From Panulirus ornatus (taxonomy: Eukaryota; Arthropoda; Malacostraca; Decapoda; Palinuridae): a DNA stretch of 64,000 nucleotides. Below the pieces are notes generated by a model that worked only from the letters and a program-made list of their open reading frames with translations, was not told the DNA's origin and ran no database searches. Numbering within the stretch: the first letter of the stretch is position 1; each line of letters begins with the position of its first letter. Below are positions 52,125 through 63,559 of this stretch, piece after piece. Location: NCBI RefSeq assembly GCF_036320965.1, contig NC_092264.1:15361775-15425774 (forward strand), given 5' to 3'. Both the position numbers and the translations under genes were made by a program.

Positions 52125-54120
52125 TCTGAATGCATTTTTCTGGATATTTAAGACGTGCTGATTTCCAAGCGATGTTGGGTTTAGGACAGTCCAGTAATGC
52201 TGGTGGAGGAGAAGGAAGCACGAAAGGTCTTACTGAGGAAAAGTTATGAGTTCTGTATTTCTCAAGAACAGCGACGGGAGAAACTGTTTCAAATATTACG
52301 GCAGTTTGAATATGAGTCTGTATTCCTATTTTTCATGTGAAGGTTATTCCATATTATTGAAAGCTTGGAGGGGCGAGAAATGGGCCTTTTGAGCTGTAGC
52401 ACTGATATGGAAGATAGTTCCATTGTGATCAATGTACCAACTTAAGTCATGTGGTTCGCTAGATAAGGTAAGACCCAGCGAGTGTGAGAGCTAGGAAGAC
52501 AACAATGATGGAGGTGTGGCAAGACCAGCCTAACGTCGAGGAGAGACCCAGAGCAACGAGGATAGATGGGTCATCCCTGTGAATAACACTCAGATCCGTG
52601 AGGACAGAGAGAGTCACTGGCATGGTCATGACTGAGCCACCACACCACCACCTCTCTCGCTCTTGCCTTATCACCTTCGTCAGCTCTGCCCCCTGGGCGT
52701 GGTACCATGAACAGGCTGGTGGCGGTGTAGACAAGTGCCTCTGGTGGTGTGCCCTGTAACCTCCACCAGTTCACGTACATCCCAGACTCGTCAGGGTAAA
52801 GAAAATGAAGCAAGATAGAAGAATGGAGATAAAGGACGGTGAAATAGTGGTCTAAGATAATCCTCAGGTGGCAACAGAAAGTAAGACGAAATTTCCCTTG
52901 ACTTTAATGTAAGTCTTCCAGGCCAGGGGTGGCAGGGGCTACGTGTGGCATGCTGGCCAGCCTCATGAAGCCCCCACATGTGAGTGTACTGTGAGGTGAG
53001 AGATGTCTGTCTTGTGAACGCAGTCGGAGAGAAAAGATTTCCTCTCGAATGTTTCGCTCGTGGAAGGCCTTCAGCGAAGGACCTCGTCGCATCAGCGTCC
53101 TGTGGCGTCTGGGATTCCATCCTATCACGTCCTGTTCACGCGAGGAGCTGGCACCATTGTGAGGCAGCCGAAGACGATGGGGATCGAAGAGGAGCATTGA
53201 GGGACATGCCTGGTTACACCGACCCACTCCTCTGGTCGCCCTACATCACCTCGTGATCCCACGCCCTCATTACGCCCTCTGACTCACCCTCCATTGACGC
53301 CTAATCCTCTGAGCTTCGGGTCGTGTGGATGATACGTAGAAGAAGGCGCTGGGGGAAAAAAAAAGACACCAATATTCCGTGGGTGACGTGTCTCTGCGAA
53401 TCCTCTTGCAAACATGGAGGCAGCTGCCAAGCGTAATCTTGTAAGATAAAGCAACAGAATAAGTCATGGATCAGGCCGGGTCAGGGGGCGATGTAGATAA
53501 CGAAACGACGCTGGTCTGGTTGTCTTGAGGAACCAGGAGAGGCCCAGGTAGCCAGTGGTGGACACATTAGGAGTCGAAGGGAGGAAACCGGCCGGGCCTC
53601 TGAGTAATCAGTTGAGGAACTGAAGAGGAAACGGATATGGATTTGAATTACGGGAGAGAAATGCTTTCAGACTGGCTAGAGTGAGTGTGTCAGCGAGAGG
53701 AAGAGAGAGAGAGAGAAGAACTGATAGAAATCGTGAGAGAAAAGATACCAAGACAGACTGGAGCTCTTTGAGAGAAGTGAATCAAGAATGAAGGAGAGAA
53801 CGAACATCACAATCCACTTATTCTGGTCAAGCTGGAGTTGGTGTCGCGTTGACAACGACAAGAAGCTGAACTGATGATGTAAACAACATTGTGGACGAAT
53901 CATTATGAACTCATCAGTAAATCTATGTAAATCACTTAGCCTTATACAGGCACAACTAGAACAAATCATGGTATTGAAGTAATCAGATTTATGATAATGT
54001 GTGATTTATAGAGAATATACGAGTGTGGTAGATCTAGAGAAAACGTAGCTCTAACAAGATATTGGAATGGCTGTGTGAGGACATGAGAGAGAGAGATGGC
54101 TTAGAAAGTGTAACTGTAGC
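52125..54120. other. No supported gene
   Basis: Unique-looking. The longest plus-strand frame (52984-53256) includes KRFPLECFARGRPSAKD and ends MPGYTDPLLWSPYITS; minus-strand frames overlap it at 52571-53227. None has convincing splice partners or recognised motifs. A short GA-rich stretch lies at 53698-53720. Confidence 0.35.
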
Positions 54121-54127
54121 ATTCAGT

Positions 54128-54325
54128 GTCGAAAACAAATATGGGTCACAGAATTATTGATCTCTGCTGTGCTTTCAGCTTATCACCATGAATACTTCCC
54201 ATAAACATAGAGAATTGTTGCGAACCATCGAAAACAAGTATGGGTCATAGAATTATTGATCTCTGCTGTGCTTTCAGCTCATCACCATGAATACTTCCTA
54301 TAAACATAGAGAATTGTTGTGAGTC
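54128..54325. repeat. 99-bp tandem duplication
   Basis: Two copies, 54129-54227 and 54228-54325, share TTATTGATCTCTGCTGTGCT and AACATAGAGAATTGTTG with only scattered differences. Confidence 0.92.
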
Positions 54326-54934
54326 GTCTTAGTGTGGGTGGAACCATGGAAGACAAAGATGCGCTGAACATATTAGTTGTGGATTCAACTGTAAGGAATT
54401 AGAACGTATTAAGAGATTCTAAGATTATAGGACAAGAAACATTAAGATTGCAGAAGATGTGATCGTCGTGTCTGTAACAGAACTAACTGGAAGGAACACA
54501 TTGAGGTGGTCCAGTTATGCACAAAGACTGGATGACACAAGGTATGTGCCAAGATGTTCTCATCTGGACCACTGAGGGAAGAAGTCCAGCAAAACGTCCT
54601 GGAATGAGATGGGTTGAGGGTACCAAGAACTGGCTGGGAGGAAGAGGGAAGACACTGGAAAGGAGTTGAGGAGAAGAGAGTCACGGGTACAGAGACGAGT
54701 AGGGGAAGACTGACTGGAATGCCAGTGGACTGACAGACGCTGAAAACTCGCTGGAATTTGGTGAGGGAGGTTAGACAAATTGTCTCCCCGTGTGTCTGCC
54801 AGACGCCTGCCTTGAGCAGCGTTTTATTGGTGGGATGGAGAGGTCATCCAACACTGGTCAGGTCAAGAGAATAATGCCTCCCATGGGTATGTATATAGAT
54901 TCATAAGAAATATGGCCTGTGAACAGCGGCTTCT

Positions 54935-55230
54935 GTTATCCTGGACTTACCTCCGGGACCTGAGTCATAAGAATGGCCTTCCCACCAAGACTTCCCTCCA
55001 GGACCCAAGTCAGACCCTGGACTTCCCTCTAGGCCCCAAGTTACACCCTGGACTTCCCTCCAGGACCCAAGTCACACCCTGGACTTCCCTCTAGGCCCCA
55101 AGTTACACCCTGGACTTTCCTCCAGGACCCAAGTCACACCCTGGACTTCCCTCCAGGAGCCAAGTCACACCCTGGACTTCCCTTCAGGACCCAAGTCACA
55201 CCCTGGACTTTCCTCCAGGACCTGAGTCAT
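54935..55230. repeat. 31-bp tandem repeat
   Basis: About eight units of AAGTCACACCCTGGACTTCC then CTCCAGGACCC, alternating with CTCTAGGCCCC variants, which suggests a higher-order 62-bp pair. Confidence 0.92.
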
Positions 55231-55296
55231 TTCGGGATGAAGAGAAGAGGGTCAAGGCCACCAGGAAAGTGACAAAACTTCGAGTTTTCTTTCTTT

Positions 55297-55480
55297 CTCT
55301 TCTCTCTCTCTCTCTCTCTTCTTCATCTCGTGCGTTTAAATTCGTGATTGGTTCGTAGGAGTCATGCATATAGCAATCACTCACTCATCATGACACTGTT
55401 AGAGGACATCGTGGCGCTCCTCAAGCTGTCATGACTGATTTTTTTAACATAAATCTGTTCAGGTGTATCATCCCTCTTTG

Positions 55481-55541
<61 letters not shown>
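55297..55541. repeat. (CT)n and (GT)n microsatellites
   Basis: A short (CT)n at 55299-55318 and a (GT)n of about 29 units at 55484-55541. Confidence 0.93.
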
Positions 55542-55545
<4 letters not shown>

Positions 55546-55742
55546 TGTGTGTGCGGAGGGCCGGGGAGGAGGGAAGGAGGCCTTGCGAGACTCAGCCCAG
55601 TGAGGTGCGTCGTGCATACTTAGTGAGGATCAGGTGAATGTATACAAGATGAAAGCGTTTGACCCTTGTGAGGAAGTTCAGGGAAAATGACTGAGCCTAA
55701 CTAATCACCTCTCCGTGATTCACACGTGCTTGATACATACAT

Positions 55743-55743
<1 letters not shown>

Positions 55744-55832
<89 letters not shown>
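55744..55832. repeat. (TA)n microsatellite at a LINE 3' end
   Basis: About 43 TA units directly following, in LINE orientation, the 3' end of the element at 55842-57146. Confidence 0.96.
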
Positions 55833-55834
<2 letters not shown>

Positions 55835-55841
55835 TATTTAT

Positions 55842-57146
55842 TTTGCTTTGTCGCTGTCTCCCGCGCCTGCGAGGTAGCGCAAGGAAACAGACGAAAGAAA
55901 TGGCCCTAACCCACCCCCACACACATGCACACACACACACACGTCCACACACGCAAACATACACACCCACACATCCCAACGTACACACATATATACACAC
56001 ACAGACACACACATATACACACTTGCACACAATTCACACTGTCTGCCCCTACTCACCCCCATCACCACCCCGCCACACACGGAATAACATCCCCCTCCCC
56101 CATCATGTGCGCGAGGCAGCGCCAGAAAAGACAACAAAGGCACCATTCGCTCACACTCAGTCTCCAGCTGTCATGAATAATGCCCAAAACCGCAGCTCCC
56201 TTTCCACATCCAGGCCCCACAGAACTTTCCATGGTTTACCCCAGACGCTTCACATGCCCTGATTCAATCCATTGACAACACGTCGACCCCGGTATACCAC
56301 ATCGATCCAATTCACTCTGTTCCTTGCCCGCCTTTCACCCTCCTGCATGTTCAGGCCCCGATCACTCAAAATCTTTTTCACTCCATCTTTCCACCTCCAA
56401 TTTGATCTCCTACTTCTCCTCGTCCCCTCCACCTCCGACACATATATCCTCTTGGTCAATCTGTCCTCACTCATTCTCTCCATGTGCCCAAACTATTTCA
56501 AAACACCCTCTTCTGCTCTCTCAACCACGCTCTTTTTATTTCCACACATCTCTCTTACCCTTACATTACTTACTCGATCAAACCACCTCACACCACATAT
56601 TGTCCTCAAACATCTCATTTCCAGCACATCCACCCTCCTGCGCACAACTCTATCCATAGCCCACGCCTCGCAACCATACAACATTGTTGGAACCATTATT
56701 CCTTCAAACATAGCCATTTTTGCTTTCCGAGATAATGTTCTCGACTTCCACACATTCTTCAAGGCTCCCAGGATTTTCGCCCCCTCCCCCACCCTATGAT
56801 TTACTTCCGCTTCCATGGTTCCATCCGCTGCCAGATCCACTCCCAGATATCTAAAACACTTTACTTCCTCCAGTTTTTTCCATCCAAACTTACCTCCCAA
56901 TTGACTTGACCCTCAACCCTAATGTACCTAATAACCTTGCTCTTATTCACATTTACTCTTAACTTTCTTCTTTCACACACTTTACCAAACTCAGTCACCA
57001 GCTTCTGAAGTTTCTCACATGAATCAGCCACCAGCGCTGTATCATCAGCGAACAACAACTGACTCACTTCCCAAGCTCTCCCATCCCCAACAGACCGCAT
57101 ACTTGCCCCTCTTTCCAAAACTCTTGCATTCACCTCCCTAACAACC
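55842..57146 (-). pseudogene. 5'-truncated RTE-like LINE
   Basis: Minus strand from VVREVNARVLERGASMRSVG through LLFADDTALVAD, VNVNKSKVIRY, MLYGCEAWAMD and RGRPNWRWKDGV-like sequence, then a full 3' UTR of about 400 bases ending TTGCGCTACCTCGCAGGCGC, GGGAGACAGCGACAAAGC. Breaks: a frameshift near 56880 and a TAG for Trp at about 56490. The 5' break abuts unrelated DNA at 57147. Confidence 0.94.
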
Positions 57147-57149
57147 AGT

Positions 57150-57880
57150 AGTTGGTTGTCCTTGTGACGCAGCGAACAAAATGGGTAAATAGCCAGCCAG
57201 CGAACGGGAAAATGAGTCGCCAGCTCTGGTGTTCGCCAGGAATGTTTGTGTGCACGAATTTTGTTGATATATGGGACTGCACTTGATATTTGTGTCTAGT
57301 GTTTGCCTCTTCATTGTTGCCTTAAGATAAAAATGATATTAATGTAGAAAAGGCTTTAGAATACTTTGGTAAAGTCTGAGCAAATCTCAATATGTAACTT
57401 TTCCTAAACGGAGAGTTAAGTATATAGAAAACGTATCTTGTCTCACACGAATCATAGAACACGGAATTCATGGAAAACATAGATAATTGTACGTAGATCA
57501 TAAGACACAGATAATTGCATAGGAAAATCCACTCCTGAAAAAAAAAGCATCGAAGGAAGTAATACAGACGAACAAACACTTGGTTTATGATTCAGTAACG
57601 TTTGGTTCAATCCCGCTCGTTGCCTTCCTGAAATAGGTTTGAATACTTGAGATATGAACAATCGTCTCTCCACACCTGTTCCTGTGCATGGCCATGTCTC
57701 GAGTCATGCACGATAGAGCAGGTGTCACAGTACACACGTGAAAGTCACAGATGAACTTGGGTTGCCCTCCTGCAATACAAGCGCTATCGGAATGTTATCT
57801 ACAGTTATCTTTTGAAGAGAGTTGACTATCTCTATCGCCTTTGCATCTATCGAGTGCCGTTGGTCGGCGTGGCTGTGTCG
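57150..57880. other. No recognisable feature
   Basis: Unique-looking AT-rich sequence. Confidence 0.4.
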
Positions 57881-57886
57881 CTGTCG

Positions 57887-57888
<2 letters not shown>

Positions 57889-57966
<78 letters not shown>
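57889..57966. repeat. (CT)n microsatellite
   Basis: About 38 CT dinucleotides; frames across it on either strand are artefacts. Confidence 0.97.
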
Positions 57967-57968
<2 letters not shown>

Positions 57969-58399
57969 GCCTCCACAGCCAGCCAAGCACTCGACAGGCA
58001 CAAGAGAGCGCGGAATAGTGTGTGTGTGTATCAATGACAAGGTCATGGAAGAAAGAGGAGCAGAGCCGCTCGAAAGATCCTGTGGACGAGGCAAGTGTCA
58101 TACAAAAACTGTTCCATGATTCATCATGAGTAAACCTTTGGGTTAGCGAACACCTGATTAGAGGGAAGAGTTCACGAAGACCATGAGGAAATATGCAAGG
58201 AACTGACTGACCAAGTCAAAATGGTATTCACGTCAGCGGGAGACTGTGAACCCTAACACTAGGGAGATAAGAGGACTTGGAAAGCCTTTAGATTGTTAGA
58301 ATCAACCAATGTAGGCGATTAAAGAGTCTTGATCCATGTGAAGTGTAACAGACCAATGAAATTTCTCCGTATGTGCACAAGAACTACTCAGAAACACTT

Positions 58400-59010
58400 G
58401 ATAGGTTCCTTGAAACGTTGAAAAAACATATAGGTTTGAGGATGTGGTGCCAGGGGAATGGAAGAGAGCTTATGTCGTGCCTATTTACAAGGAAGGAGAT
58501 TTAGAAATGGCACTGAAGCAGCGACCATCTCTCTGATGAGTGAGGTTTGCCTTAAAACACCAGAAAAGATAGTCAGAAAACAAATGGACGAGTACTCGTG
58601 AAGGAAGACCTACATAACTAGGAGAGAACATGAGTGCAGAGATGAGAAATGATGTGGAAGAATCCTTTTGAACTCTGTTCCAGACAAAAGAGACGTTTTG
58701 GTGGATTGTATGGTCTTAGAGTGCCGGAAAGCATTTGACCCTGTTCTACATTGGAGGGTTGGTAAATCTAAATTTTCAGGTAGGCGTGAGGGGCAGACTC
58801 CTTTGGATGGGTCGAAGATTTCTTAGAAAAAGACACCGGAGGACAGTTCAGAGTTCAACAGTTCAGAGGAACCGTGTTTCAGTGGGTTGGGGTTGGCTTT
58901 GGCGTGCCGCTGGGGCTCGCTCTTGGGGGCCGCTGCTGTTCTTGATCGATGCAACTATGACTTACCAGACGAACGGGACTGGAACCTACGTCTGTCTGCG
59001 TATGATTCGG
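58400..59010 (+). mobile_element. CR1/Jockey-type LINE fragment (reverse transcriptase)
   Basis: Scattered plus-strand motifs in order: VPGEWKRAYVVPIYKEGD (58450-58500), a KPEKIVRKQM-like segment (58555-58590), DCMVLECRKAFDPVLH (58708-58750), RGRLLWMGRRFLRKR (58790-58835) and GLALGG..LLFLI (58910-58950), which match the VPxxWK, FDxVxH, FLxxR and GVPQGS..LLFLI blocks of CR1/Jockey-clade enzymes. Many frame breaks; dead copy. Confidence 0.75.
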
Positions 59011-59340
59011 AACTCACGAGATATATAAAGAAACTGGATAAAGAACTACTTACGCATGACTCAGAGACAAACAAGTACACATGACTATACACGTACCATG
59101 TCTTTCTGGTACCAGTTGGTGCTGATTGGAACTGACTTCCTCTATATTATCAAATCACGGGGTCCAACACCAACTACGTAATGGGAAGGCTTCCTCCGAT
59201 AGCCCAACCTGTCATCAGATCGATAAGGAGGTCGAAAGGTTATCGGCGTAATTATTCTCAGAGAAAAGATTCGCTTTATCTCGCCCCTCCTGGATGAAAG
59301 TCGAAGGCTGTGGACCTACCTCATGTCGGAGATCATGAAG
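59010..59340. other. No recognisable feature
   Basis: May contain the decayed continuation of the LINE fragment. Confidence 0.35.
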
Positions 59341-59342
59341 GA

Positions 59343-59345
<3 letters not shown>

Positions 59346-59413
<68 letters not shown>
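59346..59413. repeat. (GA)n microsatellite
   Basis: About 34 GA units; complementary to the (CT)n at 59561-59612, about 150 bases away. Confidence 0.97.
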
Positions 59414-59417
<4 letters not shown>

Positions 59418-59558
59418 AGGCAATGAGATTAGGTAGATAAGGAGAGGCTGTGGTTTAGGTAGGGGGAAAGGCGCGCGCGAGACTGGTCGCGTCGGTCGAC
59501 TTCGTTTCTTCCTTCAAACTTGCCCTTCCATTTTAAGAGAATCTTCGTGCTTGTTGAT

Positions 59559-59560
<2 letters not shown>

Positions 59561-59612
<52 letters not shown>
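59561..59612. repeat. (CT)n microsatellite
   Basis: About 26 CT units between unique sequence and the 30-bp array. Confidence 0.97.
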
Positions 59613-59614
<2 letters not shown>

Positions 59615-59617
59615 TTG

Positions 59618-60205
59618 ACGCCTGACGTTTTCTTTTCGATAGTGAGGTCTGCTGACGTTTTTTTTCGATAGTGAGGTCTGCTGACGTTTTCTTTTCGATA
59701 GTGAGGCCTCCTGACGTTTTCTTTTCGATAGTGAGGTCTGCTGACGTTTTCTTTTCGATAGTGAGTTTTGCTGACGTTTTCTTTTCGACAGTGAGGCCTC
59801 CTGACGTTTTCTTTTCGATAGTGAGGTCTGCTGACGTTTTCTTTTCGATAGTGAGGTCTGCTGACGTTTTCTTTTCGATAGTGAGGTCTGCTGACGTTTT
59901 CTTTTTGATAGTGAGGTCTGCTGACGTTTTCTTTTCGATAGTGAGGTCTGCTGACGTTTTCTTTTCGATAATGAGGTCTGCTGACGTTTTCTTTTCGATA
60001 GTGAGGTCTGCTGACGTTTTCTTTTCGATAGTGAGGTCTGCTGACGTTTCCTTTTCGATAGTGAGGTCTGCTGACGTTTCTTTTTCGATAGTGAGGTCTG
60101 CTGACGTTTCCTTTTCGATAGTGAGGTCTGCTGACGTTTTCTTTTCGATAGTGAGGTCTGCTGACGTTTTCTTTTCGATAGTGAGGTCTCCTGACGTTTT
60201 CAAAT
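59618..60205. repeat. 30-bp minisatellite, about 19 copies
   Basis: Very uniform units of CTGACGTTTTCTTTTCGATA then GTGAGGTCTG. One copy lacks a base (near 59660). The period is a multiple of 3, so both strands carry 195-235-codon repetitive frames, which I do not accept as genes. Each unit contains TGCTGACGT (CRE/Maf-like) and, on the other strand, AAAAGAAAACG. Confidence 0.97.
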
Positions 60206-60379
60206 TATTTTTGTCCATCTCAGCAGGACTGGCGAGGCAGACGAAGATGTGTAGAGTAATATAGAATCACTGCAAGAGACATGCGTACCTCACCTCAATA
60301 AGAATTATCTCTCGTGGGGTTCTTATCTCTGCTATCTGGCGATAACCTCCAATCTCTTTCGTGTCGCTTGGTCGCTCCC

Positions 60380-60570
60380 GTTGACGTCAGCAGAGAGACG
60401 AGGCCGCCCATTGGTGTCTGAACCTGCCAATCAACCAGCCAATAGGACTATATTTACTTTTTTCCTACGCCAATAGGCTGCCACATTCATCTCTCAGCCA
60501 ATAGGAGACCGTATTGGATAACCATTGGTCAATGAGAGGTGTTGTGAGATCATCGCCAGCCAATAGGAGG
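60380..60570. promoter_or_regulatory. Cluster of CCAAT boxes with a CRE
   Basis: TGACGTCA at 60382-60389 (full CRE palindrome) is followed within 180 bases by about eight CCAAT or ATTGG pentamers, five of them within CCAATAGG. CCAAT boxes bind NF-Y in animal promoters. The even spacing (about 30 bases) might instead reflect a decayed tandem repeat. No transcription start or adjacent exon is identified. Confidence 0.35.
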
Positions 60571-60824
60571 TCGTGTCTTAGCTGGCAACGAAGAGGACGA
60601 TATGTCACTGGTGTCAGGCGTTATGTGTCAAATGACCGTCTTTGGATACAGGACTTACGTCTTCCCTTCGTTTTACTGTACTGTGGATTGGCCTGTTTTC
60701 AGGTGGTTGTCTATTCCTGTCTCCATAACTAGTCTGTCTTCCTCTTGGGTCATCCAGATGTTTAATGGCCTCTTGATGAGGTTAAATATACCTGTCTACA
60801 GCACTGTTGACGGTACAATGCCAG

Positions 60825-61110
60825 TGAGAAGCGTTACAAAGGTGTATGATATTTGTGGACGGGATAGAATAAATTGGAGCGGTGTGGTATACGGAGGACG
60901 ACGTGTTGTCAATAATTTGAGCCAAGGGATATGAAGCAGCTAGGGAACCACGGAAAGAATTGTGGGGACTGGTTGTGGATAGTGGAGCTGTGGTTTCGGT
61001 ACATTGCACACATGATAGAGAACAGATATGAGCGAATACTGCCTCTCTACGTCTGTTCCTGGCGCTACCTCCCTACCAAGGGAAACGGTGAACAAGTATG
61101 GAAAAGAGTC
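60825..61110 (+). mobile_element. RTE-like LINE 3' end
   Basis: Plus strand: AATAAATTGGAGCGGTGTGG (the end of the frame, WSGVVYGG), then AGCCAAGGGATATGAAGC, GTGGAGCTGTGGTTTCGG and TGGCGCTACCTCCCTACCA. Diverged, 5' truncated, ends within the 3' UTR. Confidence 0.82.
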
Positions 61111-61299
61111 TAATGTCTCCTCTGATCTCATGATATTTAACTGGACTTTACGCATATTTCTAGAAAGATTAGACACTTGAATACAGTTTGGTGTGAGCGG
61201 CACATGCTTTCAGAGCTTAGATGCCCCGGGGTCGCCACTATTTCGTATCAGGTGTTGTCGTAACTGGTGCTTTATAGATGTTAATCATCATCCTCAACC

Positions 61300-61480
61300 A
61301 CGAATGTTCGGCGACAGGAATGTGCGTCAGCCGCTGCGCAGGACAACGTTGCCAGCGCACACGCGCGTGACGTGATGACCCGCCGCGCACCGTGGTGATG
61401 CTTCAGGCTAGGCTGGAGGCGGAGGGGCGTGACCTAAATATATCCTCGTCGCTGACCTGCATGAACGAAGGGTGAAACTA
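61300..61480. promoter_or_regulatory. CpG-rich segment
   Basis: CpG is far denser here (GCGCACACGCGCGTGACGTG) than in the surrounding sequence, with a TGACGTGA site and a CTAAATATATCC AT-rich motif at 61433-61444. It could be a promoter or just GC-rich unique DNA; no exon is seen next to it. Confidence 0.25.
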
Positions 61481-62010
61481 CATGACCCCCCCACCCAACC
61501 CCCACCCTCGACGCCTTCGTCAGTAGCTGGTCGTCGACAACCTTCGTTCTGACGGGAGGGGGGAAAGCAACGAGTACCTTCCTGAAGAAGGCTAGGTTTG
61601 TCAACACTACATATGATGCAAGAAATAAGCCACAGGAAATTGATAATGCGCTCGTAATTTATATAAACCAACGTCTGAAATAACATACGATATATATAGG
61701 AAATGTGGATTACTTATTTTGCCACTCTGGCAGACGTAGAAACGATGCAATTGCACCGAAACAATTTGCTTGCAACCGAGCCAAATCTAGTAGTTAAGAA
61801 ACTCTCAAGTGAATCTTGCAACTAAAAGTCCATTATGTAACACGTTTGATGAGAGGCGTTTGAGTAAAGTTTCCTCTCTGAGTATGTTTTTAGAGAACTC
61901 TCGTGACATCAGGCAGATCATGGTTGTCTGGAGACGAGTTTTAAAGTTTTCTACTGTAATTCATTGCTTCGAGTTTTGATGACTGTGGGTCGCTCTCCGT
62001 CATGTAGGAA
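61480..62010. other. No recognisable feature
   Basis: Unique-looking AT-rich sequence between the CpG-rich segment and the 24-bp array. Confidence 0.4.
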
Positions 62011-62012
62011 GC

Positions 62013-62520
62013 TTCGAGTATTGACTTGTATTGTTCGTGGAGTATTAACTTGTATTGTTCGTGGAGTATTAACTTGTATTGTTCGTGGAGTATTAACTTG
62101 TATTGTTCGTCGAGTATTAACTTGTATTGTTCGTCGAGTATTAACTTGTATTGTTCGTGGAGTATTAACTTGTATTGTTCGTGGAGTATTAACTTGTATT
62201 GTTCGTGGAGTATTAACTTGTATTGTTCGTCGAGTATTAACTTGTATTGTTCGTGGAGTATTGACTTGTATTGTTCGTGGAGTATTAACTTGTATTGTTC
62301 GTGGAGTATTAACTTGTATTGTTCGTCGAGTATTGACTTGTATTGTTCGTGGAGTATTGACTTGTATTGTTCGTGGAGTATTAACTTGTATTGTTCGTGG
62401 AGTATTAACTTGTATTGTTCGTGGAGTATTAACTTGTATTGTTCGTGGAGTATTAACTTGTATTGTTCGTGGAGTATTGACTTGTATTGTTCGTGGAGTA
62501 TTAACTTGTATTGTTCGTAT
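62013..62520. repeat. 24-bp minisatellite, about 21 copies
   Basis: Units of GAGTATTAACTTGTATTGTT then CGTG, varying at two sites (TTAAC/TTGAC and CGTGG/CGTCG). The period is a multiple of 3, so several frames on both strands remain open for about 200 codons; they are not genes. Confidence 0.97.
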
Positions 62521-62704
62521 TGTTCTGTTATCCTTGTGTTCTCGAATATGGTTTGTCGTATGAGAGGAGAGTTAGGGTTGTCCTTGTGCTCCCGTTCTTG
62601 TACGTGGGTGCTGAGTGAGGCGGAGTTCGGTAACACCTATAGATGAATAAATGAATAAATGAATAGATAGATAAATAAGTATATAGATATATTTTTCGTT
62701 ATAC

Positions 62705-62991
62705 ATATTCGTCAGAGGAAATATCCTCACTTGGCCCCCTTCTCTGTTCCTTCTTTGGGAAAAGTAAAACAGAAGGGGAGGAATTCCAGCCCCCTCGCTT
62801 CCTCCCCTTTCAGTCGCCTTCTACGACACGCAGGGAATACGTGGGTAGAAGGGTGTGGGAGGGGGCTGGGAATCTACCTGTTTTACTTTTCCCAAAGAAG
62901 GAACAGAGAAGGGGGCCAAGTGAAGATTTCTTTCCCCTTCTGAGGCTCAATCATCTGTCCTTGACGCTACCTCGCTAACGCGGGAAACAAC

Positions 62992-62995
<4 letters not shown>
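62705..62995. repeat. Inverted pair of LINE-derived short elements
   Basis: A minus-oriented body (62710-62848) meets a plus-oriented body and tail (62865-62995). Both arms share TTTTACTTTTCCCAAAGAAG and GGAACAGAGAAGGGGGCCAA, separated by about 20 bases. The plus arm ends GACGCTACCTCGCTAACGC, GGGAAACAACGAA and runs into (TA)n (62994-63040). The left arm has no tail motif. Confidence 0.85.
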
Positions 62996-63460
<465 letters not shown>

Positions 63461-63559
63461 ACATATATGTGTGTGTGGAGGGTAAGACTGCTCACACACA
63501 CACGCTGACGCAGACGTTGGCTGGAGGTTATGAAGACCTAAGCACAGCCCGTGTGCACC

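Noticed and set aside
52984..53256. 90-codon plus-strand frame with ordinary composition
   Set aside because: Overlapped by equally long minus-strand frames; no recognised motif, start context or splice partner. Kept only as unassigned.
59514..60264. Repetitive 234-codon (minus) and 197-codon (plus) frames
   Set aside because: Products of the 30-bp array; open on both strands with no flanking gene structure.
61941..62646. Repetitive 200-230 codon frames in several frames
   Set aside because: Products of the 24-bp array.
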